From Paenibacillus sinopodophylli (GTDB lineage Bacteria > Bacillota > Bacilli > Paenibacillales > Paenibacillaceae): DNA of 64,000 nt. The position numbers and the translations under genes are program-made. The DNA is taken from the NCBI RefSeq assembly GCF_005930355.1, contig NZ_VDBO01000001.1:965339-1029338 (forward strand), in the 5' to 3' direction. A model generated the notes under the pieces. The model was not told the DNA's origin and made no database searches. It saw nothing but the letters and a program-made list of their open reading frames with translations. Below are positions 51,552 through 61,385 of the stretch, one piece after another (positions within the stretch are counted from its first letter, which is position 1; each line of letters opens with the position of its first letter).

Positions 51552-53000
51552 TTAATAAGCTCTAGCAAATACGACGGTATGTTTTGCGGAGTCGCCGCAC
51601 ACCAAACAGGTTTCTTTGTGAACCGAAGGCTCGAACGGAATGTTCCGGCTAGTCGCTCCGGTTTCTTCCTTAACCTGCTTCTCGCAAGCAGCAGATCCAC
51701 ACCAGCCTGCTTCTACGAAGCCGCGCTGCTCTTCTAGGAAGCTCTTCATTTCATCAAGCGTATCGACCGTCCGAGAATTATCAACCCGGAACTGCTTCGC
51801 TCGGTTGAACATCTCATGATGTGTTTCCTCCAACATAGCTTCAACCTCTGCAATGAGGTTGTCTTGGAGTACGACACGCTTTTCACCTGTAATGCGGGAA
51901 ACGAGCACCACTTGCCCATTCTCCATGTCACGAGGCCCAAGCTCTAGACGTAGCGGGACACCGCGCATTTCATATTCATTGAACTTCCAGCCTGGACTGA
52001 CATCGGCACGATCGTCAACACGAACTCTTATGCCAGCTTTTTTAAGCTGTGCATGAAGCTCGTCCACACGTCCAACGACTTGCTCGCGCATTTTGGCAGG
52101 GCCGATTGGAATCATAATAACTTGTGTTGGCGCAACCTTAGGCGGCAAAGCAAGTCCTCTGTCATCACCATGAACCATAATCAATGCACCTATCAGTCTT
52201 GTACTTACGCCCCACGAGGTCGTATGTGCAAATTGCAAGGTGTTCTCGCGGTCAAGATATTTGATATCGAAAGCGACAGCAAACTTTGTTCCGAGGTAAT
52301 GGGATGTTCCAGCCTGTACGGCCTTGCCATCCTTCATCATCGCTTCGATCGAATACGTATCCACGGCTCCAGCAAATCTCTCAGAAGGCGTTTTCTCCCC
52401 TTTGATGACCGGAATAGCCAAAAACTCTTCTACGAATTGCGTATAGACATCCAACATTTGCATTGTTTCTTGACGAGCTTCCTCTTCGTTCTCATGCGCC
52501 GTATGACCTTCCTGCCACAAAAACTCGCTTGTGCGCAGGAAAGGCATTGTACGTTTTTCCCAGCGGACTACGTTAGCCCATTGGTTGATAAGCAGGGGAG
52601 GATCACGGTAGGACTGAATCCATTTCGAATACATGTGGCCAAACATCGTCTCCGACGTAGGACGAATAGCAAGACGTTCCTCAAGCTTCTCTCCTGCAGC
52701 TTCTGTTACCCAAGGCAGCTCAGGATTAAAACCTTCTACATGCTCTTTCTCTTTCTGGAAAAAGCTCTCCGGAATGAACAATGGAAAATAAGCGTTGCGG
52801 TGTCCTGTTTCCTTGAAGCGTCGATCTAGATCACGCTGAATATTTTCCCATAGCTCATAGCCCTCTGGGCGAAAAATAATACAGCCTCTTACAGGCGAAT
52901 AGTCCATAAGCTCAGCTTTTTTAATGACATCAATATACCATCTTGAGAAATCCTCGCTCTGCGGCGTGATTTCAGTTACGAATTGCTTATCTTTAGCCAT
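51552..53000 (-). CDS. proS: Prolyl-tRNA synthetase, short (archaeal/eukaryal-like) type
   Basis: This class II synthetase charges tRNA-Pro. The 482-residue protein lacks the editing insertion (INS) of the usual bacterial enzyme, between motifs 2 and 3, and has the C-terminal zinc-binding-like extension (WCGSAACEKQVKEETGATSR, CLVCGDSAKHTVVFARAY, ending in Tyr) that marks the archaeal/eukaryal-type enzyme. Class II motifs are MDYSPVRGCIIFRPEGY, RWEKRTMPFLRTSEFLWQEG and TSWGVSTRLIGALIMVHGDD. B. subtilis has the long type at the same place between rseP and polC, so the gene was replaced in this lineage. Prolyl editing by a separate YbaK/ProX protein would be needed elsewhere. Confidence 0.95.
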   Translation of the reverse strand: MAKDKQFVTEITPQSEDFSRWYIDVIKKAELMDYSPVRGCIIFRPEGYELWENIQRDLDRRFKETGHRNAYFPLFIPESFFQKEKEHVEGFNPELPWVTEAAGEKLEERLAIRPTSETMFGHMYSKWIQSYRDPPLLINQWANVVRWEKRTMPFLRTSEFLWQEGHTAHENEEEARQETMQMLDVYTQFVEEFLAIPVIKGEKTPSERFAGAVDTYSIEAMMKDGKAVQAGTSHYLGTKFAVAFDIKYLDRENTLQFAHTTSWGVSTRLIGALIMVHGDDRGLALPPKVAPTQVIMIPIGPAKMREQVVGRVDELHAQLKKAGIRVRVDDRADVSPGWKFNEYEMRGVPLRLELGPRDMENGQVVLVSRITGEKRVVLQDNLIAEVEAMLEETHHEMFNRAKQFRVDNSRTVDTLDEMKSFLEEQRGFVEAGWCGSAACEKQVKEETGATSRNIPFEPSVHKETCLVCGDSAKHTVVFARAY

Positions 53001-53010
53001 ATGCGACCAC

Positions 53011-54285
53011 TTACTCCCCTTTTACCAAGCGTAAAATATCATTATAGGTTACTACGAGCATAAGCACCATAATGAGCGCAAAACCAACAAAATGAACCAT
53101 GCTCTCGCGATTCGGATCAATTGGACGACGACGTATGGCTTCTATTCCAAGGAATATAAGCCGACTGCCATCAAGTGCCGGTATCGGCAATAGATTGAAA
53201 ATACCTAAGTACAAGCTCAGCAGTGCTGTCCAAGATGTCAACTGCACAATACCTTGTTGTGCAATTTGGCTTGTGAACTGCATCGTACGAACTGGTCCTC
53301 CAAGATCGTCAAGCTTGAATTCTCCGAATATCAGCTTTTTGAAGCCGTCAAAAATGCTAATCGTCATGCTTTTCATCAGTCTAGCTGCCCCTGAGAAAGT
53401 TTCTCCAAAAGTTGCTGATCGGCTTGGTACTGTTGCGCTAATGCCGACTTTACCTACACCTGCCTCATTTGCTACAGGAGTGATGACGACCTGTTGCGGG
53501 TTCCCGTCACGAATGATATCAATACGCATTGGAACATTCGGGGATTTCCCGATGATTTCAATCATTTTATCGAAATCTGCCCCAATCTTTACGCCATTGA
53601 TTGCATCGATTACGTCGCCTTCCTTCAGATCAACCTTCGATGCCGGCATATCCTCCGCAATCTGGCTGACGAGCAGCTTGTCGGGATTATCAACCGGAAC
53701 ACCAGCCATCTGAATGTAGGTTGCGAATAGAACGAATGCAAGAATAAAGTTCATCATCGGGCCAGCAAATATAGCAAGCGCACGCTGTGGAACTGTTTTG
53801 CTTCCGAACTGCCTGTCTATTGGCGCAATCTGGGTTTCCTTGCCCTTTGTTATCATCAACGCGGCAGGGTGTACCTTGAATGTTTCGTTATCGCCTTCAA
53901 CGTCTAATGTTACTGAAAGCTGGTGCTCCAAATCAATGGTAACAATTTCACCCCGAATGACACCACTGCGTTCATCAAGGCGATCCAAATAGATTCGAGT
54001 TACTTTATCGTCCTTCACCCGTACCGCTACAGTCTGGCCTGGCTGAACATCCACAATTTCCGGATCCTCGCCTGCCATGCGGACAAAACCTCCCGCCGGG
54101 ATTAATCGAAGCGTATATCGTGTTTCACCGCGTTTGACTGAAAACAGCTTCGGCCCGAAGCCGATGGCAAACTCGCGAACCAAAATGCCTGCTCTCTTGG
54201 CGAAATAGTAATGACCCCATTCATGGATCGTCACGATGACAAAAAAGACGAGTATCGTTAAAAACACAACCTGAATCATGTGCAT
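53011..54285 (-). CDS. rseP: RseP/RasP site-2 intramembrane zinc protease
   Basis: This membrane protease cleaves transmembrane substrates such as anti-sigma factors (RsiW) and signal-peptide remnants. In 424 residues: the zinc motif TIHEWGHYYFAKRAG in the first membrane segment (HExxH), a PDZ domain (about 195-290, with LKEGDVIDAINGVKI), the second zinc ligand motif FNLLPIPALDGSRLIFLGIE and a last membrane segment (HFVGFALIMVLMLVVTYN). An insertion of about 100 residues before the PDZ (VDVQPGQTVAVRVKDDKV...) is common in Paenibacillus-type proteins. AGGAGG lies 10 bases before the ATG. Confidence 0.95.
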   Translation of the reverse strand: MHMIQVVFLTILVFFVIVTIHEWGHYYFAKRAGILVREFAIGFGPKLFSVKRGETRYTLRLIPAGGFVRMAGEDPEIVDVQPGQTVAVRVKDDKVTRIYLDRLDERSGVIRGEIVTIDLEHQLSVTLDVEGDNETFKVHPAALMITKGKETQIAPIDRQFGSKTVPQRALAIFAGPMMNFILAFVLFATYIQMAGVPVDNPDKLLVSQIAEDMPASKVDLKEGDVIDAINGVKIGADFDKMIEIIGKSPNVPMRIDIIRDGNPQQVVITPVANEAGVGKVGISATVPSRSATFGETFSGAARLMKSMTISIFDGFKKLIFGEFKLDDLGGPVRTMQFTSQIAQQGIVQLTSWTALLSLYLGIFNLLPIPALDGSRLIFLGIEAIRRRPIDPNRESMVHFVGFALIMVLMLVVTYNDILRLVKGE

Positions 54286-54372
54286 TAAGCTGAAGCCTCC
54301 TGTTCATTACGGCCTGTACATAGATTATCATTATTCTCCTGTTCGATACAAGAGAACCGGTTTTCGGCCAAT

Positions 54373-55512
54373 TTAAACGGATTCAGCCATTCTGCGTGCC
54401 CAAGCATCTACTTCCGCAATCGTCTCCACATCAAGCATATCGATTACCTTATGCTCAGACACTACCGTTTCAAGTATTCGTTCGATATCGAGGAACGTAA
54501 TCTCACCTTTCAGAAACCGCGCTACCGCAATCTCGTTCGCTGCATTAAATACAGCTGGCGCAGATTGTCCTAGTCTTCCGCAATCGAAAGCCAGTCTTAG
54601 GCATGGATATCTGTTGAAATCCATCTCGCGGAAATGCAGCTTGCCGATCTGAGATAGCTTTAACCGTTCAGTAGGTGTTGGCTTCCGCGCTGGATAGGAT
54701 AACGCATACTGAATCGGGACACGCATGTCAGGCATACCCAGCTGTGCAATTATACTATTGTCAATAAACTCAACATAGGAATGAATAATGCTTTCCGGAT
54801 GAATCAGGACATCAATTTGATCATATGTAACATCGAATAGCCACTTCGCCTCTATTACCTCTAAGCCTTTATTGACCATCGTTGCCGAATCAATCGTAAT
54901 TTTGGCTCCCATTGCCCAGTTCGGGTGATTAAGAGCTTCTGCTACCGTAACACCTTCAAGCTGTTCTCTCGTACGATCGCGAAACGATCCGCCTGAAGCA
55001 GTCAATGTAATTTGCTGAATGGATTTGCGTTCCTCCCCATTCAAACACTGATATATAGCCGAATGTTCGCTATCTATCGGCAATACCGATACACCGCGTT
55101 GTCTCGCTCGCTCCATTACGATATGACCTGCAGTTACAAGCGTTTCTTTGTTGGCTAGGCCGATTGTCTTGCCAGCATCGATTGCCGCTAATGTAGCAGG
55201 AAGCCCTCGACTGCCCATTATAGCCGTAACGACAACATCCGCGTCCGTCTCTGCAGCAACAGCAATTAACCCCTCTTCACCATACACAACTCTTGTACCT
55301 GCTGGCATATGGATGCGTGCTGCGTCAGCATCCGCCTTGGATGCCAAACTTACAATCTCCGGCTTGAATCGATTGGCTTGTTCAATAAGCAAGTCAACGT
55401 TCGAACCCGCCGACAACCCCACAATTTGATACCCTTCTAGATCATGAGCGGCTACATCTAAAGTTTGCGTTCCGACAGAACCAGTAGAACCTAAAACACT
55501 AATTTTTTTCAT
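54373..55512 (-). CDS. dxr: 1-deoxy-D-xylulose 5-phosphate reductoisomerase
   Basis: Dxr (IspC) makes 2-C-methyl-D-erythritol 4-phosphate, second step of the MEP isoprenoid pathway. The 379-residue protein starts KKISVLGSTGSVGTQTLDV (NADPH site), with GLANKETLVTAGHIVM, PIDSEHSAIYQCL (metal site), LTASGGSFRDRTREQL and HPNWAMGAKITIDSATMVNKGLE. It feeds UppS, whose gene lies two positions upstream. AGGAGGATTGGC precedes the ATG. Confidence 0.97.
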   Translation of the reverse strand: MKKISVLGSTGSVGTQTLDVAAHDLEGYQIVGLSAGSNVDLLIEQANRFKPEIVSLASKADADAARIHMPAGTRVVYGEEGLIAVAAETDADVVVTAIMGSRGLPATLAAIDAGKTIGLANKETLVTAGHIVMERARQRGVSVLPIDSEHSAIYQCLNGEERKSIQQITLTASGGSFRDRTREQLEGVTVAEALNHPNWAMGAKITIDSATMVNKGLEVIEAKWLFDVTYDQIDVLIHPESIIHSYVEFIDNSIIAQLGMPDMRVPIQYALSYPARKPTPTERLKLSQIGKLHFREMDFNRYPCLRLAFDCGRLGQSAPAVFNAANEIAVARFLKGEITFLDIERILETVVSEHKVIDMLDVETIAEVDAWARRMAESV

Positions 55513-55527
55513 GCCAATCCTCCTGAC

Positions 55528-56322
55528 TTATACAGGTAGCAGCTCGGTAAGCACTAATAGCGGAAATACGATAAGCCAGCTGTCGCAGCGGTCAAGGACA
55601 CCGCCATGCCCAGGAAGCAGCGTACCCGTATCCTTAATATCTCGTACTCGTTTATATGCTGATTGAATTAAATCTCCAAATTGACCTGCTACTGCCGCAA
55701 TGAACCCAATCAGCAAAGCTTTCGGAAGTGAAATGAAATCAGGCAAGCATAATGCAAATACAGCTGAAACCACTAATGACAGCAAAACGCCTCCCAAAGC
55801 ACCTTCAATTGTTTTATTGGGACTGATGGATGGCCAGAGTTTCGTCTTACCGATTGCTCGTCCAGTGAAATAAGCACCAATATCCGACGCCCAAATACAG
55901 CTGAAGGAAAGAATCGTCCATAATAAACCATAAGTGTCGATTTGACGCGCCTCAATCATAGCTGCAAAGCCGTAACCTACATATAAAGCGCCTAGCAACA
56001 TAAGTGCGGCGCCATCTATTGTTGTTCTATTTTTAGTAATCACGGTGAGAGCCAGCAATAAGAAGGCTAATAACCAAAGAATAGTCAAAGTGGAAGGAAT
56101 ACTTATTCCCCACTCCGACCACGGAAGCACAAACAGTAGCACACCCGCATATCCGAGCAATGAAGACGGATGCGACCATGCTACACCATTCATGCGCGCA
56201 TATTCAGTAAAGCCTATAATGGCAAGCAAGACCAGAAGTGCGGTATACAACCAGCCGCCAACGACGGTTAAACCTATGAAACCTACACCTGCTACTACAC
56301 CCGTAATAATTCGTTGTCTCAA
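55528..56322 (-). CDS. cdsA: Phosphatidate cytidylyltransferase
   Basis: CdsA makes CDP-diacylglycerol, the substrate of PgsA and other lipid synthases. The 264-residue protein is almost wholly hydrophobic (about eight segments) and has the family signature near the C-terminus: SDIGAYFTGRAIGKTKLWPS, SPNKTIEGALGG and KDTGTLLPGHGGVLDRCDS. The TTG start has a GGAGTG site about 12 bases upstream, which is weak; the first residues RQRIITGVVAGVGFI match relatives. Confidence 0.94.
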   Translation of the reverse strand: MRQRIITGVVAGVGFIGLTVVGGWLYTALLVLLAIIGFTEYARMNGVAWSHPSSLLGYAGVLLFVLPWSEWGISIPSTLTILWLLAFLLLALTVITKNRTTIDGAALMLLGALYVGYGFAAMIEARQIDTYGLLWTILSFSCIWASDIGAYFTGRAIGKTKLWPSISPNKTIEGALGGVLLSLVVSAVFALCLPDFISLPKALLIGFIAAVAGQFGDLIQSAYKRVRDIKDTGTLLPGHGGVLDRCDSWLIVFPLLVLTELLPV

Positions 56323-56349
56323 TGAAAAGTCACACTCCGTTGCTTGAAG

Positions 56350-57114
56350 CTACAATCCACCATATCTACGCGCGCGGCGCTGATACTCCAAAATCGCTTC
56401 TTGAAAATGTGCTTCCGTAAATTCCGGCCAATACACATCCGTAAACCATAATTCACTATAGGCAAGCTGCCACATCATGAAATTACTTAATCTTAATTCT
56501 CCGCTTGTTCGAATAAGCAAATCCGGGTCCGGCAAGCCATTCGTAAGTAAGCGTTCTGACATGATCTTGTCGTCAATATCATCAATAGCGAGCTGTCCAT
56601 TCTGTACGTCAGAGGCAATCGTTTTTATTGCTTCTAGCATTTCCATTCGACTTCCGTAATTGAGTGCAAAATTAAGAACAAGTCCCGTATTGTCTGCGGT
56701 TTTCACAATGGCTTCTTCGAGAGCGCTTAATGTATAAGAAGGTAGGCCTTCTTTATACCCCATCATCCTAACCTGTACGTTATTTGCGATTAATTCCTCT
56801 AATTCAATCTCAAGAAATTGCTGGGGCAGCTTCATTAGAAAGTCTACTTCATCCTTCGGTCTCTTCCAGTTTTCTGTGGAAAACGCGTATAGGGTCAAAT
56901 ATTTGATGCCTAGCCGATCTGCTGCCATAGTAATGCGCTTGACCGCTTTCATCCCAGTATGATGACCTGCTATTCTTGGCAACCCGCGACCTTTAGCCCA
57001 GCGACCGTTCCCATCCATAATAATCGCAACGTGTTCAGGCACGTTTTCTGAAGCCACAGAATTAGTCGGCTGTAAGGACGATTTGCCTAATTTGGCCCAA
57101 AGTCGCTCAATCAT
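56350..57114 (-). CDS. uppS: Undecaprenyl diphosphate synthase (isoprenyl transferase)
   Basis: UppS builds the C55 lipid carrier for wall synthesis. The 254-residue protein has HVAIIMDGNGRWAKGRGLPR with the catalytic Asp, GHHTGMKAVKRI, YLTLYAFSTENWKRP, and the end DLLIRTSGELRLSNFMMWQL plus WPEFTEAHFQEAI. The ATG at 57114 has GGGAGGAAGTAAG before it; an in-frame TTG at 57129 lies inside that site and is rejected. It is downstream of frr beyond a terminator and immediately upstream of cdsA. Confidence 0.96.
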   Translation of the reverse strand: MIERLWAKLGKSSLQPTNSVASENVPEHVAIIMDGNGRWAKGRGLPRIAGHHTGMKAVKRITMAADRLGIKYLTLYAFSTENWKRPKDEVDFLMKLPQQFLEIELEELIANNVQVRMMGYKEGLPSYTLSALEEAIVKTADNTGLVLNFALNYGSRMEMLEAIKTIASDVQNGQLAIDDIDDKIMSERLLTNGLPDPDLLIRTSGELRLSNFMMWQLAYSELWFTDVYWPEFTEAHFQEAILEYQRRARRYGGL

Positions 57115-57142
57115 CTTACTTCCTCCCAACCGAAATCAAAAC

Positions 57143-57168
57143 CAAACCCCACCTATCGGAGGGGCTTA
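57143..57168 (-). terminator. Terminator between frr and uppS
   Basis: On the minus strand AAGCCCCTCC pairs with GGTGGGGTTT (one mismatch) around a short loop, followed by GGTTTTGATTT. It reduces read-through into uppS. Confidence 0.65.
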
Positions 57169-57175
57169 GAGATTA

Positions 57176-57729
57176 TTATACTTCCATAATTTCCTTTTCC
57201 TTGGAAACAAGTACTTTATCTACTTCAGCAATGAACTTGTCCGTTGCTTTTTGAATATCCTCTTGATGTCCGCGAGACTCATCTTCGGAAATGGTCGTTT
57301 TCTCCAGCTTTTTAATACCATCATTGGCATCACGGCGAATGTTACGAATCGCTACCTTGGCTTCTTCACCTAATTTTTTCGATGTTTTCACCAGTTCTCC
57401 ACGGCGCTCTTCTGTAAGCGGCGGAATTGAAAGACGAATCGACGCACCGTCATTAGATGGCGTTAGACCCAGGTCTGATTTCATAATCGCTTTCTCAATA
57501 GCCGACATCGATGATTTGTCCCATGGTTGAATAAACAACGTGCGGGAATCAGGCGTACTGATATTAGCTAGTTGATTAACAGGGGTCATAGCTCCATAAT
57601 ATTCAACTTGAATACGGTCTAGTAAAGCTGCACTCGCTTTACCTGCACGCAACGAAGACAAATCACGTTTAAACGCAGAAATCGCTTTATCCATACGTTC
57701 TTCAGCGTTATTTTTCAATTCCTGTGGCA

Positions 57730-57730
<1 letters not shown>
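57176..57730 (-). CDS. frr: Ribosome recycling factor
   Basis: RRF splits post-termination ribosomes with EF-G. The 184-residue protein is complete, with [60 protein letters not shown] and [19 protein letters not shown]. Its ATG shares one base with the pyrH stop (TAATG). Confidence 0.97.
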
Positions 57731-58509
<779 letters not shown>

Positions 58510-58522
58510 CTATTTATACAAG

Positions 58523-58551
58523 CAGGCGGGGCGGACGCCCCGCCCCGCCTG
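58523..58551 (-). other. Very stable GC hairpin between tsf and pyrH
   Basis: CAGGCGGGGCGG (58523-58534) pairs perfectly with CCGCCCCGCCTG (58540-58551) around a 5-base loop. No T-tract follows on the minus strand (CTTGTATAAATAG), so it is more likely an mRNA 3'-end stabiliser or partial block than a classic terminator. Confidence 0.6.
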
Positions 58552-58561
58552 TGCGTTCGGA

Positions 58562-59212
58562 TTAATGTTTAACTTGAGCCATAACTTCTTCTACGAAGTT
58601 GTCTACTTTTTTCTCTAGACCTTCACCAAGCTCATAACGAACGAAGCGACGGATGGAAATATTTTCACCAATTTTGCTAATTTTTTCATTTAGCAATACA
58701 GAGATCGTTTTGTCTGGGTCTTTAATGAACGATTGCTCAAGAAGACAGAACTCTTCATAGTATTTCGAGATACGGCCTTCAACCATTTTTTCAACGATTT
58801 TTTCAGGCTTGCCTTCGTTAAGTGCTTGATTTTTCAAAATTTCGCGCTCTTTATCAAGCTCTTCTGCAGAAACTTCTTCACGGCTAACAAATTTCGGGTT
58901 AGCTGCTGCGATTTGCATAGCTACGTCTCTAGCAAACTCACGGAACTGATCTGTTTTCGCAACAAAGTCAGTCTCGCAGTTTACTTCAACGATAACGCCA
59001 ATACGGCCGCCTGCGTGAATGTACGATTCTACTACACCTTCAGTTGCAATACGACCAGCTTTATTAGCTGCAGCCGCCAAACCTTTTTCGCGAAGTACCG
59101 CGATCGCTTTTTCAACATCGTTGTTTGTTTCATCCAAAGCTTTCTTGCAATCAAGCATTCCAGCCCCAGTTCTTTCTCTAAGCTCTTTTACCGCGCTAGC
59201 ACTAACTGCCAT
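58562..59212 (-). CDS. tsf: Elongation factor Ts
   Basis: EF-Ts exchanges GDP for GTP on EF-Tu. The 216-residue form starts [20 protein letters not shown], with [37 protein letters not shown], and the C-terminal [19 protein letters not shown]. It is the short (single core repeat) form usual in some Firmicutes, about 80 residues less than in E. coli. ATAGGAGGGCTTACA precedes the ATG at 59212; the frame is open to 59257 without a site. Confidence 0.96.
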   Translation of the reverse strand: MAVSASAVKELRERTGAGMLDCKKALDETNNDVEKAIAVLREKGLAAAANKAGRIATEGVVESYIHAGGRIGVIVEVNCETDFVAKTDQFREFARDVAMQIAAANPKFVSREEVSAEELDKEREILKNQALNEGKPEKIVEKMVEGRISKYYEEFCLLEQSFIKDPDKTISVLLNEKISKIGENISIRRFVRYELGEGLEKKVDNFVEEVMAQVKH

Positions 59213-59290
59213 TGTAAGCCCTCCTATAGGTTTCGCGAAGTCTATGTAGCTTCGCAAATAATTAATGTTGGTTTTAATGATTTACATTCG

Positions 59291-59333
59291 AAAAAAGGGC
59301 AGTGAGAGGTTTATCACCATCTGACCACCCTTT
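59291..59333 (-). terminator. Terminator or attenuator between rpsB and tsf
   Basis: On the minus strand AAAGGG pairs with CCCTTT at the base of a long imperfect stem (GTGGTCAGATGG region with CCTCTCACTG), followed by six T residues in all. It adjusts the large excess of rpsB over tsf transcript. Confidence 0.65.
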
Positions 59334-59355
59334 GTTGAAAAGTTAAAGTCTAAAA

Positions 59356-60054
59356 TTAAGCTGTTGTTTGTTCGCCTTGATTAGCTTCAACAATTGCGTC
59401 AGCCATTTTGGACGTCAACAATTTAACAGCACGGATTGCATCATCATTACCTGGAATCACGTAGTCGATTTCATCCGGATCACAGTTCGTATCAACGATA
59501 CCAACGATTGGAATTCCAAGTTTGCGAGCTTCTGCAACTGCAATACGCTCTTTGCGTGGATCAATAATGAACAACGCACTTGGCAAACCTTTCATACCTT
59601 TGATACCGCCAAGGAATTTTTCCAAACGGTCTTTTTCTTTGTTAAGAATGATTACTTCTTTCTTAGGTAGAACCTCGAAAGTACCATCCTCAGCCCATTT
59701 TTCAAGCTGTTTCAAACGGTCGATACGTTTTTGAATCGTTTGGAAGTTAGTAAGCGTTCCACCCAACCAACGTTGGTTGATGTAGAAGTTACCGCAACGT
59801 TCTGCTTCTTCTTTAACAGAATCTTGTGCTTGTTTTTTTGTACCTACGAACAGCATAGTGCCGCCGTCTGCAGCAATCGATTTAACAAAGTTGTATGCTT
59901 CGTCAACTTTTTTAACCGTTTTTTGCAAATCGATAATGTAAATCCCGTTTCTTTCTGTGAAGATATAACGATCCATCTTCGGGTTCCAACGACGAGTCTG
60001 ATGACCGAAGTGTACCCCAGCTTCTAGTAGCTGTTTCATGGAAATAACCGCCAT
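59356..60054 (-). CDS. rpsB: 30S ribosomal protein S2
   Basis: S2 joins late to the 30S subunit. The 232-residue protein starts [20 protein letters not shown], with [55 protein letters not shown] and [36 protein letters not shown] precedes the ATG at 60054; the frame is open to 60117 but begins inside the leader. It is the first gene of the rpsB-tsf-pyrH-frr row, driven by the promoter at 60184-60212. The 120-base leader contains a CTTCCG/CGGAAG hairpin near 60120-60136; S2 commonly controls its own mRNA. Confidence 0.97.
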   Translation of the reverse strand: MAVISMKQLLEAGVHFGHQTRRWNPKMDRYIFTERNGIYIIDLQKTVKKVDEAYNFVKSIAADGGTMLFVGTKKQAQDSVKEEAERCGNFYINQRWLGGTLTNFQTIQKRIDRLKQLEKWAEDGTFEVLPKKEVIILNKEKDRLEKFLGGIKGMKGLPSALFIIDPRKERIAVAEARKLGIPIVGIVDTNCDPDEIDYVIPGNDDAIRAVKLLTSKMADAIVEANQGEQTTA

Positions 60055-60183
60055 TTCTTCAACACCTCCTAATAATGGTTTTTTTAGTGCTCCTCCGCTA
60101 GTCGCATCTTTCATCAAAACTTCCGCCGGGCGGAAGCACCGTTTGACAAAATTGACCTGCGTGCGTTTTTAACACCGTGAATT

Positions 60184-60212
60184 AATATACCATAAATACA
60201 AACTCCGCGCAA
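60184..60212 (-). promoter_or_regulatory. Sigma-A promoter of rpsB
   Basis: On the minus strand TTGCGC (60207-60212), a 17-bp spacer and TATATT (60184-60189). Initiation near 60177 gives a leader of about 120 bases before rpsB. Confidence 0.7.
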
Positions 60213-60235
60213 CATTCGTTTCACAAAAGATCGTT

Positions 60236-60802
60236 TTACTCTTGATTCCCATCAGTCCAGGAAGCGGCTTCCTGTTCCGTAAGCGGTTGGCTTGTCACGA
60301 TGGTAATCGCTTGTTCAACGGTACTTCCTTCATAAAATAAAAAATAACCGGCGCGAACCAGTTTTTTAGACTTTTTCATGGAAGATACAAATGCAGCTTC
60401 GTTATTAATAATCTGATGAGATGCAAGAAGCTCAGCTGTTTTGGATAAGCCAAGCCCTGCTTTAATTCTAACAACATGCTGAGCGGCTGGCTTTACCTCT
60501 TCTGGCACAGCTTCAGCAGCCTCATTTTCCTTGTTAGCATCTACCTCTGGTGAAGGCGTCGGCTTCACTTCAGGCGACGTTTCCGGCTCTGTAGTCGTCT
60601 TCTGATCATCCCGTACGGAATCACGTTCAGCCTTTATCAAAGCGTCCACCTCAACTTGGGTGTACTGCTTTTCATCCGGTCCCGCATCCCTTTGAGCTAG
60701 CCGAGCTCTGCTCTGCTCACCAGATAGCATTAATTGAAACAATAAGGCACCGATAATAATCCCCATACCTAATCCGATTAAGAAAAGCCGATTTCTAAGC
60801 AT
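60236..60802 (-). CDS. Membrane-anchored protein with a lone YceG/MltG LysM-like subdomain
   Basis: This 188-residue protein has an N-terminal transmembrane anchor (RLFLIGLGMGIIIGALLFQL), a charged Thr/Glu/Pro linker (TTTEPETSPEVKPTPSPEVD, about residues 65-110) and a C-terminal region VVRIKAGLGLSKTAELLASH through RAGYFLFYEGSTVEQAI. The last part resembles the LysM-like subdomain in the N-terminal half of the lytic transglycosylase MltG, but the catalytic domain is absent. It probably sits outside the membrane and binds or senses peptidoglycan. GAGGAGG lies 6-7 bases before the ATG at 60802; longer readings to 60850 are inside the previous gene. It overlaps that gene by 8 bases. Function unknown. 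Confidence 0.75.
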   Translation of the reverse strand: MLRNRLFLIGLGMGIIIGALLFQLMLSGEQSRARLAQRDAGPDEKQYTQVEVDALIKAERDSVRDDQKTTTEPETSPEVKPTPSPEVDANKENEAAEAVPEEVKPAAQHVVRIKAGLGLSKTAELLASHQIINNEAAFVSSMKKSKKLVRAGYFLFYEGSTVEQAITIVTSQPLTEQEAASWTDGNQE

Positions 60803-61349
60803 GGGATGCCTCCTCTTGCTTAGCAAGCTGTATGATGAGCTGCACTTCACCTTTATTCATGCCAAGTTTTTTGGAAATGATCTCAATAGATTTGCCTTGT
60901 TCATATAACAAAAAGAGGTCCTTATAACGCGCCTGTATCGTATTTCCATTCGTTACTTCTTCAGTTGGCAGTTCGGCAGGCATAAACACAGGTGTCTGTG
61001 TCTGATTAATTACGATTGGAATAGAAGAAGCAGCCGGAGTAGGAGGAACTGTGCTTCGGCTAGCTTTATCAAGCGTATCCTGCAGCTGCTCGCATTTCGC
61101 TTCCAATTGTGCAATACGCTGTTCTTTAAGCAGAGCGTCTGATTTCGATTCTTGCTGGGCGTTTCTAACAAGAAGGACAAGCTCTTCATTGTCCTTCTCC
61201 ATATTCTCCATAAATTGCTCTAGCGCGTTCTCCATGTTTTCCATGGTTTGCGGCGGCATTGCCGCCTCCTGCTTCTTGCGGGGCATCACTAAGGCGCCTA
61301 CAATGACAACCGCTCCGAGTAAAAGAATATATGGCAAGTAAGGCTGCAT
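60795..61349 (-). CDS. SwrB-like membrane protein (DUF6115 type)
   Basis: A 184-residue protein with an N-terminal membrane segment (YLPYILLLGAVVIVGALV), a long coiled coil (about residues 35-95, METs and Glu-rich then RIAQLEAKCEQLQDTLDKA), a proline-rich spacer and a C-terminal HTH-like module LFLLYEQGKSIEIISKKLGM then NKGEVQLIIQLAKQ. The layout and location between sigD and rpsB match SwrB (YlxL) of B. subtilis, which promotes flagellar type III export activation and swarming. Sequence likeness to SwrB itself is modest, so the functional transfer is by position and layout. Confidence 0.75.
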   Translation of the reverse strand: MQPYLPYILLLGAVVIVGALVMPRKKQEAAMPPQTMENMENALEQFMENMEKDNEELVLLVRNAQQESKSDALLKEQRIAQLEAKCEQLQDTLDKASRSTVPPTPAASSIPIVINQTQTPVFMPAELPTEEVTNGNTIQARYKDLFLLYEQGKSIEIISKKLGMNKGEVQLIIQLAKQEEASHA

Positions 61350-61385
61350 CGTTTTTAGCCTGCCTCTCTAAAATTACCTCTTGTG

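Noticed and set aside
52053..52829. Plus-strand 258-codon open frame
   Set aside because: Antisense to proS, which is fully recognisable; shadow frame.
53099..53713. Plus-strand 204-codon open frame
   Set aside because: Antisense to rseP; composition follows the codon pattern of that gene.
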